Assembly: GCA_002007465.1 (NCBI GenBank)
Contig: LNAC01000773.1
Span: forward strand, 441,863 to 505,862
Direction of reading: 5' to 3'
Source of the DNA: Ailurus styani
Taxonomy: Eukaryota > Chordata > Mammalia > Carnivora > Ailuridae
Length of the DNA stretch: 64,000 nucleotides
Position numbers and translations under genes: made by a program. Below, piece after piece: positions 35,431 to 45,932 of this stretch. The notes under the pieces are model-generated. The model searched no databases. It was not told where the DNA came from and saw only the letters and a list, made by a program, of their open reading frames with translations. Numbering within the stretch: the stretch's first letter is position 1; every line of letters starts with the position of its first letter.

Positions 35431-35634
35431 TTTTTTAAAAAAGATTTTATTTATTTATTTGACACAGAGAGAGAGATTACAAGTAGACAGAGAGGCAGGC
35501 AGAGAGACAGGGAGAGGAGGGAAGCAGGCTCCCCGCTGAGTAGAGAGCCTGATGCGGGCCTCGATCCCAGGACACTGAGATCATGACCTGAGCCGAAAGC
35601 AGAGGCTTTAACCCACTGAGCCACCCAGGCGCCC
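35431..35634 (-). mobile_element. Can-SINE, antisense
   Basis: 'attacaagtagacagagaggcaggcagagagacaggg', 'ctgagtagagagcctgatgcgggcctcgatcc', ending 'actgagccacccaggcgccc'. Target duplication of 16 bp with one difference (35415-35430, 35635-35650: tcatcatgatatttct / tcatcataatatttct). Confidence 0.96.
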
Positions 35635-35939
35635 TCATCATAATATTTCTGTGATTATAACATTATACATATGGATTGGCAAAAATGAATATTATGGAAG
35701 AATATTAGGAAAATAAATATAAGCCAACAGGTGTTCTTAAAACTTTTTTGTGAGCTGTCAAGGAAATCCCCATTCTGGACACAAGAGGGAGCTTTTAGCT
35801 AAAATGAAAATAAAGGCAATTCAATGTACTCTCTGCCATCTTTATTTCCTTTTCATTAAAAACTGAACTTTGTTATCTTTGAAAACATACTAGTTAACTG
35901 ATCATGGAATTGTATAGTAGTGGAGCCGACAGACTCCTT

Positions 35940-36130
35940 TTTTAAAAAGGTTTTATTTATTTGACAGAGAGATAGAGACCACAAGTAGGCAGAGCGATAG
36001 GCAGAGGGAGAGAGAGAAGCAGGCTCTCCGGCGAGCAGGGAGCCCGATGTGGGACTCAATCCCAGGACCCTGGGATCATGACCTGAGCTGAATGCAGCCG
36101 TTTAACCAACTGAGCCACCCAGGCGCCCCG
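35940..36130 (-). mobile_element. Can-SINE, antisense
   Basis: 'accacaagtaggcagagcgataggcagagggag', 'gcgagcagggagcccgatgtggg', ending 'actgagccacccaggcgccccg'. It has a short duplication around 'actcctt' on both sides and lies only about 0.3 kb from the previous SINE, in the same orientation. Confidence 0.93.
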
Positions 36131-36139
36131 AAACTCCTT

Positions 36140-36984
36140 AATCATGGTCACCTCTCTCCAGTGGTTGATAAGTTTGCCTACTCCTTTCTTTAAAAGTTCT
36201 CCTTCCTTTGTTGCTGAGACACCATTCTGTCCCTGGCTCTGTTTGTGACTTTTAGATGATTTCTCATCCTTTGCTCTTCCCTTCAGTGTGAGTGCTTTCC
36301 TGAGCCCCTCAATCATCTTGTCTTCTCATTCTGCCATATACACATAACTTTCCTTGGCTGATCTCACTCATTCTCATGGTTTCAACTCCCATTATATGCT
36401 GATGAGTAAGTCATGCATATATCCTGCTATAAATCTAGTCTATGCTGAGGTACAGGTATGAACATTCGCTTAGCTACTGGAAAAATCCAAGAATACAAAA
36501 GTTGCCCAGAGGAAGATGAATTGGCCTGAACCAATGGGTAGTAAATTGGAAGATTACAGAACAGGTAGGTTAATGGAGTCTATGGGTTTTCAGGATCTAC
36601 AAGGTATCACCTTGAATGACCTTATGAACTGTGTGATAGTGTTGAAACAGAAGAAACAACAAAGGAACAACAACAAAAACCCTCTACATACTATGGCACA
36701 ACAAAGAGAGCCACTTAGAGCAGTTGCTAGTTACAAGCAGCTTCCGAGCACCTGAGATGTGTCTGGTTTGAACTGAGATGTAAGCAGACATTAAATGCAT
36801 ATCAAATTTAAAAGAAAGCCAAGTATCTCATCAGTATTTTATATTGATTTCAGAACAGCTCTTCGTCCATATGATGTGTCAATACATGTTAGATGTTACT
36901 ATTATTAGCCACTCACTTGAGTCATTCCAAATTTCTTGATGTTATCAAAACTGACCACTTTGATGCTTCTCTAGTTTTGTGAAG
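36140..36984. other. Unique sequence with a possible hAT fossil
   Basis: About 36740-36850 ('cacctgagatgtgtctggtttgaactgagatgtaa...ccaagtatctcatcagtattttatattgattt') resembles a common hAT-type nonautonomous fossil. The rest is unassigned. Confidence 0.4.
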
Positions 36985-37320
36985 GCTGTTTCTCTCACTT
37001 AGCATGTTCTACCTTAAGTTCCTCACCTATTAAACTCCTCTTCATCTTTTAGAACCTAGCTTAAATATAACCTGATGTTCAAAGCCTTCCTTATTATCAG
37101 TAGTCATTTTCTCTTCAGTGTCAATGTATACGTATTATTGTTTATTATTACACAAATTGTAGTGTAATTACACTTGTAGCATAATTTATCTGTCTGTTTC
37201 CTCCATTAGACTCTTAAAGTCAATAGGGATAGGGGCTTGTCTGCTTCCTCTTCACATCTCCAGAGTCTAGCACAACATTTGCCACATAATAGGCACTCAA
37301 CAAACGTTTTCCAGACTGAA
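36985..37320 (+). mobile_element. L2 3' end
   Basis: 'cctcttcatcttttagaacctagcttaaat', 'aaagccttccttatta', 'ctccattagactcttaaagtcaatagggataggggcttgtctgc' and 'agtctagcacaacatttgccacataataggcactcaacaaacg' follow the order of the L2 tail in sense orientation. Confidence 0.78.
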
Positions 37321-37420
37321 AACAATTATCTAATCAAACAAGCTGAAGACACTGAAGCTCAGGGAATTGATGGCACTTTTGGACAAGATCACACTTTGGA
37401 TCCCAGTAGACCAGACCAGG

Positions 37421-37447
37421 TTTGTTTGTTTGTTTGTTTGTTTGTTT
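37421..37447 (+). repeat. (GTTT)n microsatellite
   Basis: Six to seven GTTT units in an otherwise unique stretch. Confidence 0.93.
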
Positions 37448-38171
37448 TTTCCCTTGAAAAGAATAGGCAAAAAGTGACCCCAGAATTCTACTATAACTGG
37501 AAGTACAACTTAGATAATACCAAATACTTCAGTTTTTCCACCTTGTGTGAAAATATCATGAGAGTAAATTCAAAACCTGATACTGAATTAAACATATAAC
37601 CTGTAACAAAACTCCCACTAATTTCTGATCTCAGGAGTTGGCTAATTTAAAAAAAAATTATTATTCCTCTTTGGCTGTTTAGACAGCAGGACCTGGAAGT
37701 CTAATTGACCTCTGGAATAAGATCACCCTGGGTTCTCACTCCAGGACCTAGCATAGTGTCTGGCTCAAATCAACGCCTTTTCTTAAGAAGTTCTTTCTCA
37801 AAAGGGTAAAATATTGATGCACCCTTGGTGGCAAGAATATGGAGTCAAATGCCACGTATGCTAATCCTAATTCTGATGCCAACTCTTAGTTAAGTTTCCT
37901 AAACTTTCAACAACTATTTTCACCTCTATACAATGAGGGTGTTGGATCAGATGATCTCCAATGTCTAAGGAGCTTGCCTGTGACTGTGACTATGACAGGA
38001 TCCTTCATAGACAATAAAACTCTCTTATTTTTAGAGCTTTCTGGAGAACTCATGCATTCCCATAGGAATACCTTTAGCTTTCTTACATCTCTGAGGTCAG
38101 CAAATCATCATGGAAATGACTGGAATAGTGTTTGTAGAATACAAATTATTTTCACATGCAATATTTCAGTT
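37448..38171. other. Unique sequence with a duplicated segment and a weak MIR relic
   Basis: 37700-37798 is the partner of 34119-34205. About 37840-37985 looks like a decayed sense MIR ('ccacgtatgctaatcctaattctgatgccaactc...cctctatacaatgaggg'). Confidence 0.45.
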
Positions 38172-38179
38172 TGTAATAC

Positions 38180-38340
38180 TTTCTTTTTTTTAGAGAGGGA
38201 GGGGAATCTTAAGAGAATCTTAAGCAGGGTCCATGCCCAGTGTGGAGCCCAATGTAGGGCTCAATCTCATGATCCTGAGATCATGAACTGAACAGAAATC
38301 AAAAGTTAGAGATTAACTGACTGAGCCACTCAGGCACCCC
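38180..38340 (-). mobile_element. Older Can-SINE, antisense
   Basis: 'cttaagcagggtccatgcccagtgtggagcccaatgtagggctcaatctcatgatcctgagatcatgaactgaac', ending 'actgagccactcaggcacccc'. An 8-bp duplication tgtaatac (38172-38179, 38341-38348) bounds it. It is a different subtype from the 'acaagtaggcagag' group. Confidence 0.92.
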
Positions 38341-38348
38341 TGTAATAC

Positions 38349-39924
38349 ATTTTTGAGGAAAGCAGTCTGGTTATTATACCAACTCTGCCAATAATGGTAA
38401 TGATGATAAGAGCTGATATTTTATTCTAAAGCTTCATAAGATTAACTGACCACATTGGTAATGACAGAACCAGGATTTGGATCCAAATTGGCTCTACTTT
38501 CTGTGTTCTGTATCAATTGTTCATCTTCCTGCAATAGGCTGTTTCACTTGTTTTATGTACCACTGAAGTAAAGAATGAATAAACATCATTTTTTTAATGA
38601 TAGCCTTTCACCACTGGAAGCCTCTGTTCTTTATCCTTTTAACTTGGTCTTCTCTTCTGGATGGATTATATTTTTGGTCACAGAACTGGAACCAGCTCAC
38701 ATCATTTTATCAGAGCTAATTCAGTGTAACTTTCCCTTCACTGATTCAGTGGTTCAGTGACATCACCTTGGTGACTTGATATAGGCCATAGCTGGGCCAC
38801 AGAAATATGTAGATGCTAAAAATCAAGTCCCCTTTCCCCTTGGGAGCTAGTTGTTACACATTTATCAACACATGTCTGGCTCTGGATGAAAGAAAGAAAT
38901 GCCTCTACCTTGTTCTGGAGTCTATTGAGTAAAATGGTCATTTGTATTTGAGCAAATATAGCAGTGTAGACCGCAGCATATTTCTTAGTCTGGAAAAAGA
39001 GAGGCGTTACTCCTCCTTTGAGATGGCTTTGCTAATTTGCGGGTACACCTAGACTTGAAGAGGGCCTATAGGGCCAAGAATTTATCTATCCAAATTGCTA
39101 CTATTCTCCTTTCTTTTGGATCCTGAAAACTGAAGAAGTCCAGACTCTGATCCATGGTTGGTAAAGATTTTTAGATAACCTGCTTCAAATAACTTATATT
39201 GGCTTAAGGCAACAACCTAGTGAATGGTAATGCCTGGGGGTTTGATGACTGGTTTATAGCTCTTGTCACCCATCAATGTACCTATAAAAGGCATTATTTG
39301 GAAATATTTGCAATATGTACTGATGGTCAGTCAGTGGTATATAAACAAACTTATATCTAATAAATAATCACTCTGAGCATGTTTACTTGGTGTTCACACT
39401 GTTCAACCATCAGAATCCCTGAAGATTCGGCTATTACACGTGTTCATATTTAAGGAGAACCTAATATTTTGGAGCTGGAACAATCTCTGTCATTCTCTTG
39501 AGGAAAGAAATGGTAGAAAGTCTGATATGATAGCACACAGCATTGACTGACCACATGAGCACCACATAAATTCTAGCTGACTGAGTTATGTTCATTTTAG
39601 TGAAGTGGACTTCAGATTCCTTCAAAAAACTAGTCTATACCTACCCCCCAGGAAGTGAAATCTCTGGATCACTCCAAGGTAGCCTCAATTCCAAAATCTC
39701 TGGCACTAAGTCCTTATGCCATAAAACGTGCCCTACTTTTTCCTTCATGAAAATACCATCACTGTACACACTGGGAATGGGACTATTTTGCTGGGAGAAG
39801 ATAAAACCATTCATCATTATTTATAAATTTCATTAGGGTAGTATTTTTAAGAACCTATTGTATGGTCTGGATGAGCAGGCAGAGCTCTTGAGCTGGACTG
39901 ATAGGGAAGTGAGGAAAAGCTGAA
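38349..39924. other. Unique sequence with a weak MIR relic
   Basis: About 38395-38535 may be an antisense MIR ('aatgacagaaccaggatttggatccaaattggctct'). The rest shows no recognised repeat or exon. Confidence 0.4.
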
Positions 39925-40060
39925 GAAAGTCACTAGAGCTCAGGCTTCAGGCATACCTCTTCTCAGCAGCTCCTCCTGAGGAGCTGTGTCCGTGGCCCAC
40001 TCCCTGCCTGTCTAGCCACATGTGTGTTCTGAGAAGAGGGCTGACTGCATGTTGGAAGGA
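39925..40060 (+). repeat. Copy of a segment also present at 58.15 kb
   Basis: 'cttcaggcatacctcttctcagcagctc', 'gagctgtgtccgtgg' and 'gtctagccacatg' align in order with 'cctcaagtacacctcttctcagcatctc', 'aagctgtggccatgg' and 'gtccagccacatg' at 58150-58320. Same orientation, many substitutions, no known family recognised. Confidence 0.6.
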
Positions 40061-40264
40061 GGGCAGACAGTATCCATAAGGCCTCTTGCTCCAAACCAAC
40101 CCTCTGTTGCCATTGCTATAGCCCCTGAGAGAATTTCCTTCAGGGCCTTGTCTGGGCCAAGAACTCTGAAAGAAAGGCCAGACAAGTTGGACTATGGGAC
40201 AAGGAAAAGACTGAGCAGGAGTGCTTGTGAGTGCTAGTTAAGGAAAATATCACGGGTAGGCTCA

Positions 40265-40505
40265 GAACATGATTGAAAGAGAGCTGAGTAGGACTCCTTC
40301 CCAAGGAATTTCTGCAAGGGCAGAGATATGAAGATAAAACATTCTGGAAGAAGCAAATGGTGGGGTGTGAGGTCAGATGTGTTTGGTTGAAGAATTGCTG
40401 CACTAAGCCTTCTTCCCTGGGTATTTCTCCGAAGGTGGAAGAATGAGGACAGAACTTTCTGGAAAAGAACTATGTGATAAAAGGCAGAGCCTAGCAGAGG
40501 CTGTT
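40265..40505 (+). repeat. Two diverged tandem units, period about 117 bp
   Basis: 'gactccttcccaaggaatttctgcaagggcagag...aaacattctggaagaag' (from about 40290) and 'gccttcttccctgggtatttctccgaaggtggaag...gaactttctggaaaagaa' (from about 40407) are similar and consecutive. The minus-strand open frame over both (40234-40530) also shows the duplication, but no protein family is recognised. Confidence 0.6.
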
Positions 40506-41226
40506 TTTGGATAGGGAGACTGATCATCATATATGATCATGACTCTCAAGATTCTAAATAGACAGTGGACCAACTGCTTTTATTATGCATATTTTCTTTC
40601 TTTTATCAAAGCTGGCACTTTTTAGCTCTTTCTGATTATAAGTCACATTATGGGACCAGCTTCTTTGTATTATCTTGATCTCCTTCTTCCCCTTTCTCCC
40701 TCTTTATATCTTTAAATATGGACTCTAGATATCCAATTCCAGGGCTTGAGTGTGTCAGCCTCAGACACTCCTTAAACCAGATAGATGAGTAATTTAGAGA
40801 TGCCAAGTTGGAGATATCTTTTACTCCTATGGGGAAGAAAAGTGACATACAGTGCCAAATAAAATGAAAACAATAGGTATGGTACTAGAAAAAGGGCAAG
40901 GCTTGAGGTTGGGACTGGGCAAAGAAGCTGACAAAACCTAAGGGAAATGTTGGGCTCTAGGTGACAGTGAAATAAATTCCACTGATATTTGAGGCTGGCT
41001 GAGATAGTTGTGGAGTCTTGAGAATGTATTTAAATGCTTTTCAGAAGGAAGAGGGGGTAAGGTCATGGCCAAAATAACATTCAGCAATGTTTGTTTCTCT
41101 ACTGTGTTGTCTGGTCCACAGAAATAAATGCTTATTTGAAGGAGGAGGGCCAAAACTATCACCACCAAAATCAATCCAAGTGATATTGGATTCTGGATGA
41201 ATTAGTCATGGGATCTAATCTATATT

Positions 41227-41865
41227 TTTTTTATTCTTTGCCCCAGTGGTACAGGTCTGTGAATCATCAGGTTTACATCTTTCACAGCATTCACCAAAGC
41301 ACAAACCCTCCCCAATGTCCATAACACATCCACCCTATCCCTACCCTCCCACCCCCCAGTAACCCTCAGTTTGTTTTGTGAGNNNNNNNNNNNNNNNNNN
41401 NNNNNNNNNNNNNNNNNNNNNNNNNNNNNNNNNNNNNNNNNNNNNNNNNNNNNNNNNNNNNNNNNNNNNNNNNNNNNNNNNNNNNNNNNNNNNNNNNNNN
41501 NNNNNNNNNNNNNNNNNNNNNNNNNNNNNNNNNNNNNNNNNNNTTGTGAGGTTAGGAGTCTCTTATGGTTTGTCTCATTCCCCATCCCATTTTGTTTCAT
41601 TATTTTTGCCTCCCTGCCCCCCACGACCCCCCACCCTGCCCCTCAAGTTCCTCATATCAGAGAAATCATATGATAATTGTCTTTTTCTGATTGACTTATT
41701 TCGCTCAGCATAATACCCTCCAGTTCCATCCATGTCGTTGCAAACGGCAAGATTTCGTTTCTTTTGATAGCTGCATAGTATTCCATTGTATATATATACC
41801 ACATCTTCTTTATCCATTCATCTGTTTATGGACATCTAGGTTCTTTCCATAGGGGTGTCTGAGGG
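41227..41865 (-). mobile_element. L1 3' end, antisense, with an assembly gap
   Basis: Reversed L1 3' UTR and ORF2 end: 'ccagtggtacaggtctgtgaatcatc', 'aaccctcagtttgttttgtgag', 'gtctcttatggtttgtctc', 'ctccagttccatccatgtcgttgcaaacggcaag' and 'agtattccattgtatatatataccaca'. Perfect 13-bp duplication tctaatctatatt (41214-41226, 41866-41878). The sequence is 5' truncated and contains 161 Ns. Confidence 0.95.
41383..41543. other. Assembly gap of 161 N
   Basis: The flanks share 'ttgtgag' (before: 'tttgttttgtgag'; after: 'ttgtgaggttagg'), and the L1 sequence on the two sides is otherwise continuous, so either the gap is spurious or it hides a short insertion with this duplication. Confidence 0.98.
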
Positions 41866-42260
41866 TCTAATCTATATTAAGTAACCCCTTCTCTGAAGAG
41901 GGAGAAAGAAAAAAGCCATTACCCAAATTATATGAAGCGATGTTTGTTTCTAGACTATTTATTTGTGTTGTCTAATCATTATAAGTAAATGCTTATGTGA
42001 AAGAGGAGGGGGACAAATGCTAATAGCAAAAAGGGTTCCAGTGATCTAGGATGCTGGGCAAATTAGTCAAGTGGGGCCTGATCAATATAAGTAAATGCTG
42101 ATTTGAAGAAAGAGGAGAAAAAGTGGCATCTCAAATTAATTGCAGTGATGTTTGTTTCCGGACTAGTTATTAATTTTTCTTGATGCATACAAGTAAATCT
42201 TGCCTGAAGAAAGGGGGACAAAAGAAGTCACCACCAAGTACATGGCTAGATAAGCGGAAT

Positions 42261-42365
42261 TATATGCCACTTATTTATTTTAAATTATAATTTATTTTAA
42301 TTATCTATAATTATATATGTAAATTATATAATTTATATATAATGTATTATAAATTAAGCTAAAAG
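42261..42365. repeat. AT-rich low-complexity tract
   Basis: About 100 bp composed almost only of A and T, such as 'ttaattatctataattatatatg'. Confidence 0.9.
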
Positions 42366-42524
42366 ATTACATGGATGTGAATGGCATTGGTTTTTATCTC
42401 AAAGTGCAATTTTGCTGAAGAAAAATAGGTAGGAGCATGAGAGAGTCTCCTGGTAAGAAGAAAACACCAGAACATGGTAGAAGCAAGCTATGATAGAGAG
42501 AAGTGGTGGAAGTCTTATCTCAGA

Positions 42525-42935
42525 GTGGGCCAGGAACTCTAGAATAGTGGCAACATTGTCCTGGGTCATGGTAGAAAAGTAAGAGGACAGCTAACACAGG
42601 CAGGAAACTCCAGCTACAGTGGCAGCAGATGAGAAATCTGTCAATGGATAGGAAATTCCAACTACAATAGAAAGCAAATCTGCTTTCTTAGTGGAAAGGA
42701 AAGTGGGCAATTGCACAGCCAGGGAATCCCAATTGTGTATCAACAGCCAGAAAGAAATCTTACAGTGAAAAGGAACATGGGCAAAGGGAAGAGGTCAGAG
42801 AATCCCAGGTAGTCAGGAATCATTGATCAAGTCTTCAAGTGGACAGAGATGTGGGCAGAGAGTGGCCAGACAACCATTATTTTCTAGGTCAGCAACATAG
42901 AAGCAGAGATCTTGGAGACTAGACCGCTGGACTTT
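42525..42935 (+). repeat. Diverged tandem units, period about 72 bp
   Basis: Anchors 'ggaactctagaa' (42533), 'ggaaactccagct' (42603), 'ggaaattccaact' (42651), 'gggaatcccaatt' (42722), 'gagaatcccaggt' (42797) and 'aaccattattttc' (about 42870) recur at about 70-75 bp, with one 48-bp step (a deletion). Units share a later 'agtggaaaggaaNNtgggca' part. No family recognised. Confidence 0.68.
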
Positions 42936-43980
42936 TGAGAAAAGTGCCAGTGAGTTGTTGAACCCTCCACCCCCACTCCCCGATGAGAGCAGCTGCAAAA
43001 GGATCAGAATTGGAATTGAAAACTGAAGCCTTTCTCTACATGGGTAAGATATCAAAAAGTAAACTGAGTTTTATTATAATGATTTAAGTGAGTATTTGGA
43101 GGGGATTAGGAGTTGTATCTCATTGTTCTGAGCAGCATGGTCCTAAATCATGGCAGTTGCAATGTTCTAAAGGACATCATTAGAATGTGCTCAGTCATGC
43201 CACACTGTAGGATTTTCTCGTGGTGGTAGGAGGAAGGGTTTGGAGCACTAATAATCTCAATGAATGGTTAACAAGCATTTTCAATCCAGAGATTACTTTT
43301 CCTATCAGGAAGATTTTTTCACATTCAATATTTTTCTAGAAATGACAATGCTAACCATATTTTGATCATTTTCAGAGGTTATGATCAGGATAAAATTTTG
43401 GCTCTGAAATTTATCTGAAACAGAATCCTGGTTTAAAGTGCTTCTTAATTATTTCTACACACTTCTTAGTTGAATATTACATTTATAGCCAGGCAATGCT
43501 TTTCCAGCTCTTTAGAGAAAAATACCTCTTTGTATTTCCAAAATTATGCTAGGAAAAACGTCTCAGGAATAGCAGTTCCTCAGAATACCAGTGATTATAT
43601 AATTAGTTAAAACTTATATATAAAATATTTCTTAAATTGTTAATATAACCTAACCTAATTTTTCTTGAAGCATTTTTCAACTAGAGTTAACTTGTTGGAA
43701 AGAGCTTTTAAGCATTATTTTCTAACTCCATAGAAAGATAACCCTACTCAAAATCAATTTGTTAAACCCTTAGAGATATAGAACTTCAAGGAAATTTTGG
43801 TTTCACTCATCCTGTGAGGAGACAGTTTCAACATTTTAAGTGGTTTCATCTAGAGCATAGCTGGGGCTAGCCCAATCTTGCTTCCAGGTAAATTCTCCTT
43901 CCATTATTCATATGGATGGAATTAAATCTAAAGTACAACCATTACACTACAAACTTAAAGTTTAGTAAGATATTACAAAA
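42936..43980. other. Unique AT-rich sequence
   Basis: No known repeat or exon recognised. Confidence 0.45.
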
Positions 43981-43984
43981 TGTC

Positions 43985-44165
43985 CAGGCACAGTTGTTGA
44001 TTTTGTTGACTTTGGTCTTCCATAAGCACTGGTGTTAACTGGCAGTATAATTACAACTATAAAGTGGGAAATTTCAACTTTAGCAGAATATTAGTTTTCT
44101 ATAAATTTTGTTGGCCTTGATCTTCTGTAGGCAATGGCATCAATTGCCAACATTTGATTAAGTCT
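43985..44165 (+). repeat. Two tandem units, period about 107 bp
   Basis: 'ttttgttgactttggtcttccataagcactggtgttaactggcagtataatta' (about 43997) and 'ttttgttggccttgatcttctgtaggcaatggcatcaattgccaacatttgatta' (about 44105) align over about 55 bp at one period. Confidence 0.65.
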
Positions 44166-44304
44166 TTGTGCATAACTGTTCTCTTAAACAATTCTCTCTT
44201 ACTTTGTTGAAAGCATGAGGAAACATCACTTATAATAGAAATAATGGAAGTGATGATACTTCTCATGGACAAAAGCAGAGGAACGTATTTTATGATGTTT
44301 ATCT

Positions 44305-44483
44305 CCTCTCCTTCCCTCCTTCCCTCTCCCGCCTTCCCTCTCCCTCCCTCCCTCTCTTTCTTTTTCTCCTCCCCCTCTCCTTCCTCCCCTCCTCCTCTTC
44401 CTTCTTCTCCTCCTCCTCCCTCTCCTTCTCTTCCTTCTCCTCCTCCACTTCCTCCTCCTCCTCCTCCTTCTTCTTCACCTTCA
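44305..44483 (+). repeat. Polypyrimidine tract (CTCC/CTTC)n
   Basis: About 180 bp almost entirely C and T (CCCTCC, CCTCCT, CTTCTC units). The Pro/Ser and Glu/Lys open frames over it are artefacts. Confidence 0.95.
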
Positions 44484-44484
44484 T

Positions 44485-44533
<49 letters not shown>
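44484..44533 (+). repeat. (CTA)n trinucleotide microsatellite
   Basis: About 16 perfect CTA/ACT units directly after the polypyrimidine tract. Confidence 0.97.
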
Positions 44534-44535
<2 letters not shown>

Positions 44536-44704
44536 TTTCACTGCAGGAATCTGAATAAGCCCTGAGTTGTTCTTTACTTCCTAAGCAACTAGGCCATTCT
44601 AGACTTGCCCCGTTACATAAAATAATGTGTATTTTGGGCTGGATATTAATACCTCACTGCTGTAAAATAGAAGAATAGCCTATACAAAAGAACATACAGT
44701 GTTT

Positions 44705-45690
44705 TCTTAAAATACTTTTTTTATTGTAAAATCTAACAGATACAAGAAACCCCTTAAAATGAATATGTAGGGTAATCAGTTTTTATGAGGCTAACAGCTT
44801 TATAACCACAATGTAGGTTAAAAGATAGAATTCTGCCATCCATCTATCCTAATCACAAGGCCTTCTCTCTCCTCAAATCACAGACCTGACCTTTATGGTA
44901 GTGAATTTTTAATTTTCTTTATTAATTTATCACTCAAATGCTCCTTCCTAAGCACTAGTTTAGTTATGCTTTCTCCTTCCCCGTATGTCTGTTTTAAGCT
45001 AGAGACTTGTCCTGCTTGTCTTTGTCATTTATTTGCTGAAGAAATGTTGTCTTGAACTCTAGAGTTTCCCACAGTCTTGATTTTACTTGATGTTATCCTC
45101 TGTTGTAGTTTAATATGTTGCTCTGTCCTGAATTTCCTACAGATGGGTAGCTGGTTCTACAGGCTGGATCAGATTTGGCTTTATTTTTATTTTTATTTTT
45201 TTATTTTTGCTTCATAGGTGATAGTGTGTTCTATTTGGAGGCATGTAATTTTTTTTCTGCTATTAATGATTAATGCCAACAGTCTTTATTTAGGTTGATG
45301 AAATTTCTCCAGGTATTTTGGTTGTTAGAAGCTCATTCTTTAAAATAAGGAGGGACTTGTTGGAACAATAGTCCCTGAATTCTCACATGTTGACAAATTT
45401 GTTTGTGGCTTTTATCTGAAAATCAGCCTGGATATAAAATTTTTGGTTCACATGCTCTTTCCTTGAGTTTTTTAGATATGTTATTCCATTTTCTGATGCC
45501 ATAGTGATTTTTTGTAATAGCCTGATGATAATCTAGTTTCCTCTCATTTATGAGTGACTTTGGTCCTTTTACTGAATTTTTTCCCCTTAAAGTCTAGTAA
45601 GTTTACCAGAATATATCTCTCTGTTGGTTGCTTTGGTAGGTCAATTCCCTTTTTTGATATGCAGCTTTAAATCCTATTTCAGGGACATTT
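44705..45690. mobile_element. Old L1 (L1M-type) 3' UTR-like fossil
   Basis: 'tttataaccacaatgtaggttaaaagatagaattctgccatccatc', 'gaggcatgtaatttttt', 'aaatttgtttgtggcttttatctgaaaatcagcctggatataaaatttttggttc', 'gttattccattttctgatgcc' and 'ccagaatatatctctctgttgg' fit old L1 3' sequence, probably antisense. It is diverged, so the subfamily and strand are uncertain. It includes an (ATTTTT)n run near 45178-45215. Confidence 0.5.
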
Positions 45691-45917
45691 TTATGAATTA
45701 CACTCTTTCAAAGTTATTGTTTCCTTCCCTCCCCTTTGATTTCCTTCTTTGAGGATTGAGAGCCTATGAAAAGTGAAATCATTTTGAACAGCTGTTTGAG
45801 GGGCATCAACATAGGGATAAATAAGGAATTGTCAATCAGTAATTAATGCTGAACTGAGATTAAATAGCATACATTTGTAGTGAAGCCAACTTTCTATTGC
45901 AAAACTCAGCAGAGACA
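45691..45917. other. Unique spacer
   Basis: Short non-repeat stretch between L1 relics. Confidence 0.4.
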
Positions 45918-45932
45918 AAACAGATGTTTGGG

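Larger units (their letters stand above)
40925..42260 (+). repeat. Tandem array of about 105-bp units in two alternating types
   Basis: Seven diverged units can be aligned on the anchor 'agtaaatgctNatttgaag' at about 41027, 41123, 41879, 41993, 42089 and 42191, plus a partial one from about 40925. Units alternate between type A (containing 'gcaatgtttgtttctNNacta') and type B (containing 'agtgatNttggatNctgg...aattagtca'), giving a dimer of about 208 bp. An L1 (41227-41865) interrupts a type-B/type-A junction; removing it restores a spacing of about 104 bp. No known repeat family is recognised. Confidence 0.72.

Noticed and set aside
40234..40530. 98-codon minus frame as a repeated-domain protein gene
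   Set aside because: The repeat is visible at DNA level and no start context, splice sites or family similarity supports coding.
41220..41713. Three frames of 100-134 codons over the gap
   Set aside because: They are made of unknown residues across the N run and L1 tail sequence.
44244..44558. 104-codon plus-strand frame rich in Pro, Ser and Thr
   Set aside because: It is the translation of the polypyrimidine and CTA microsatellites.
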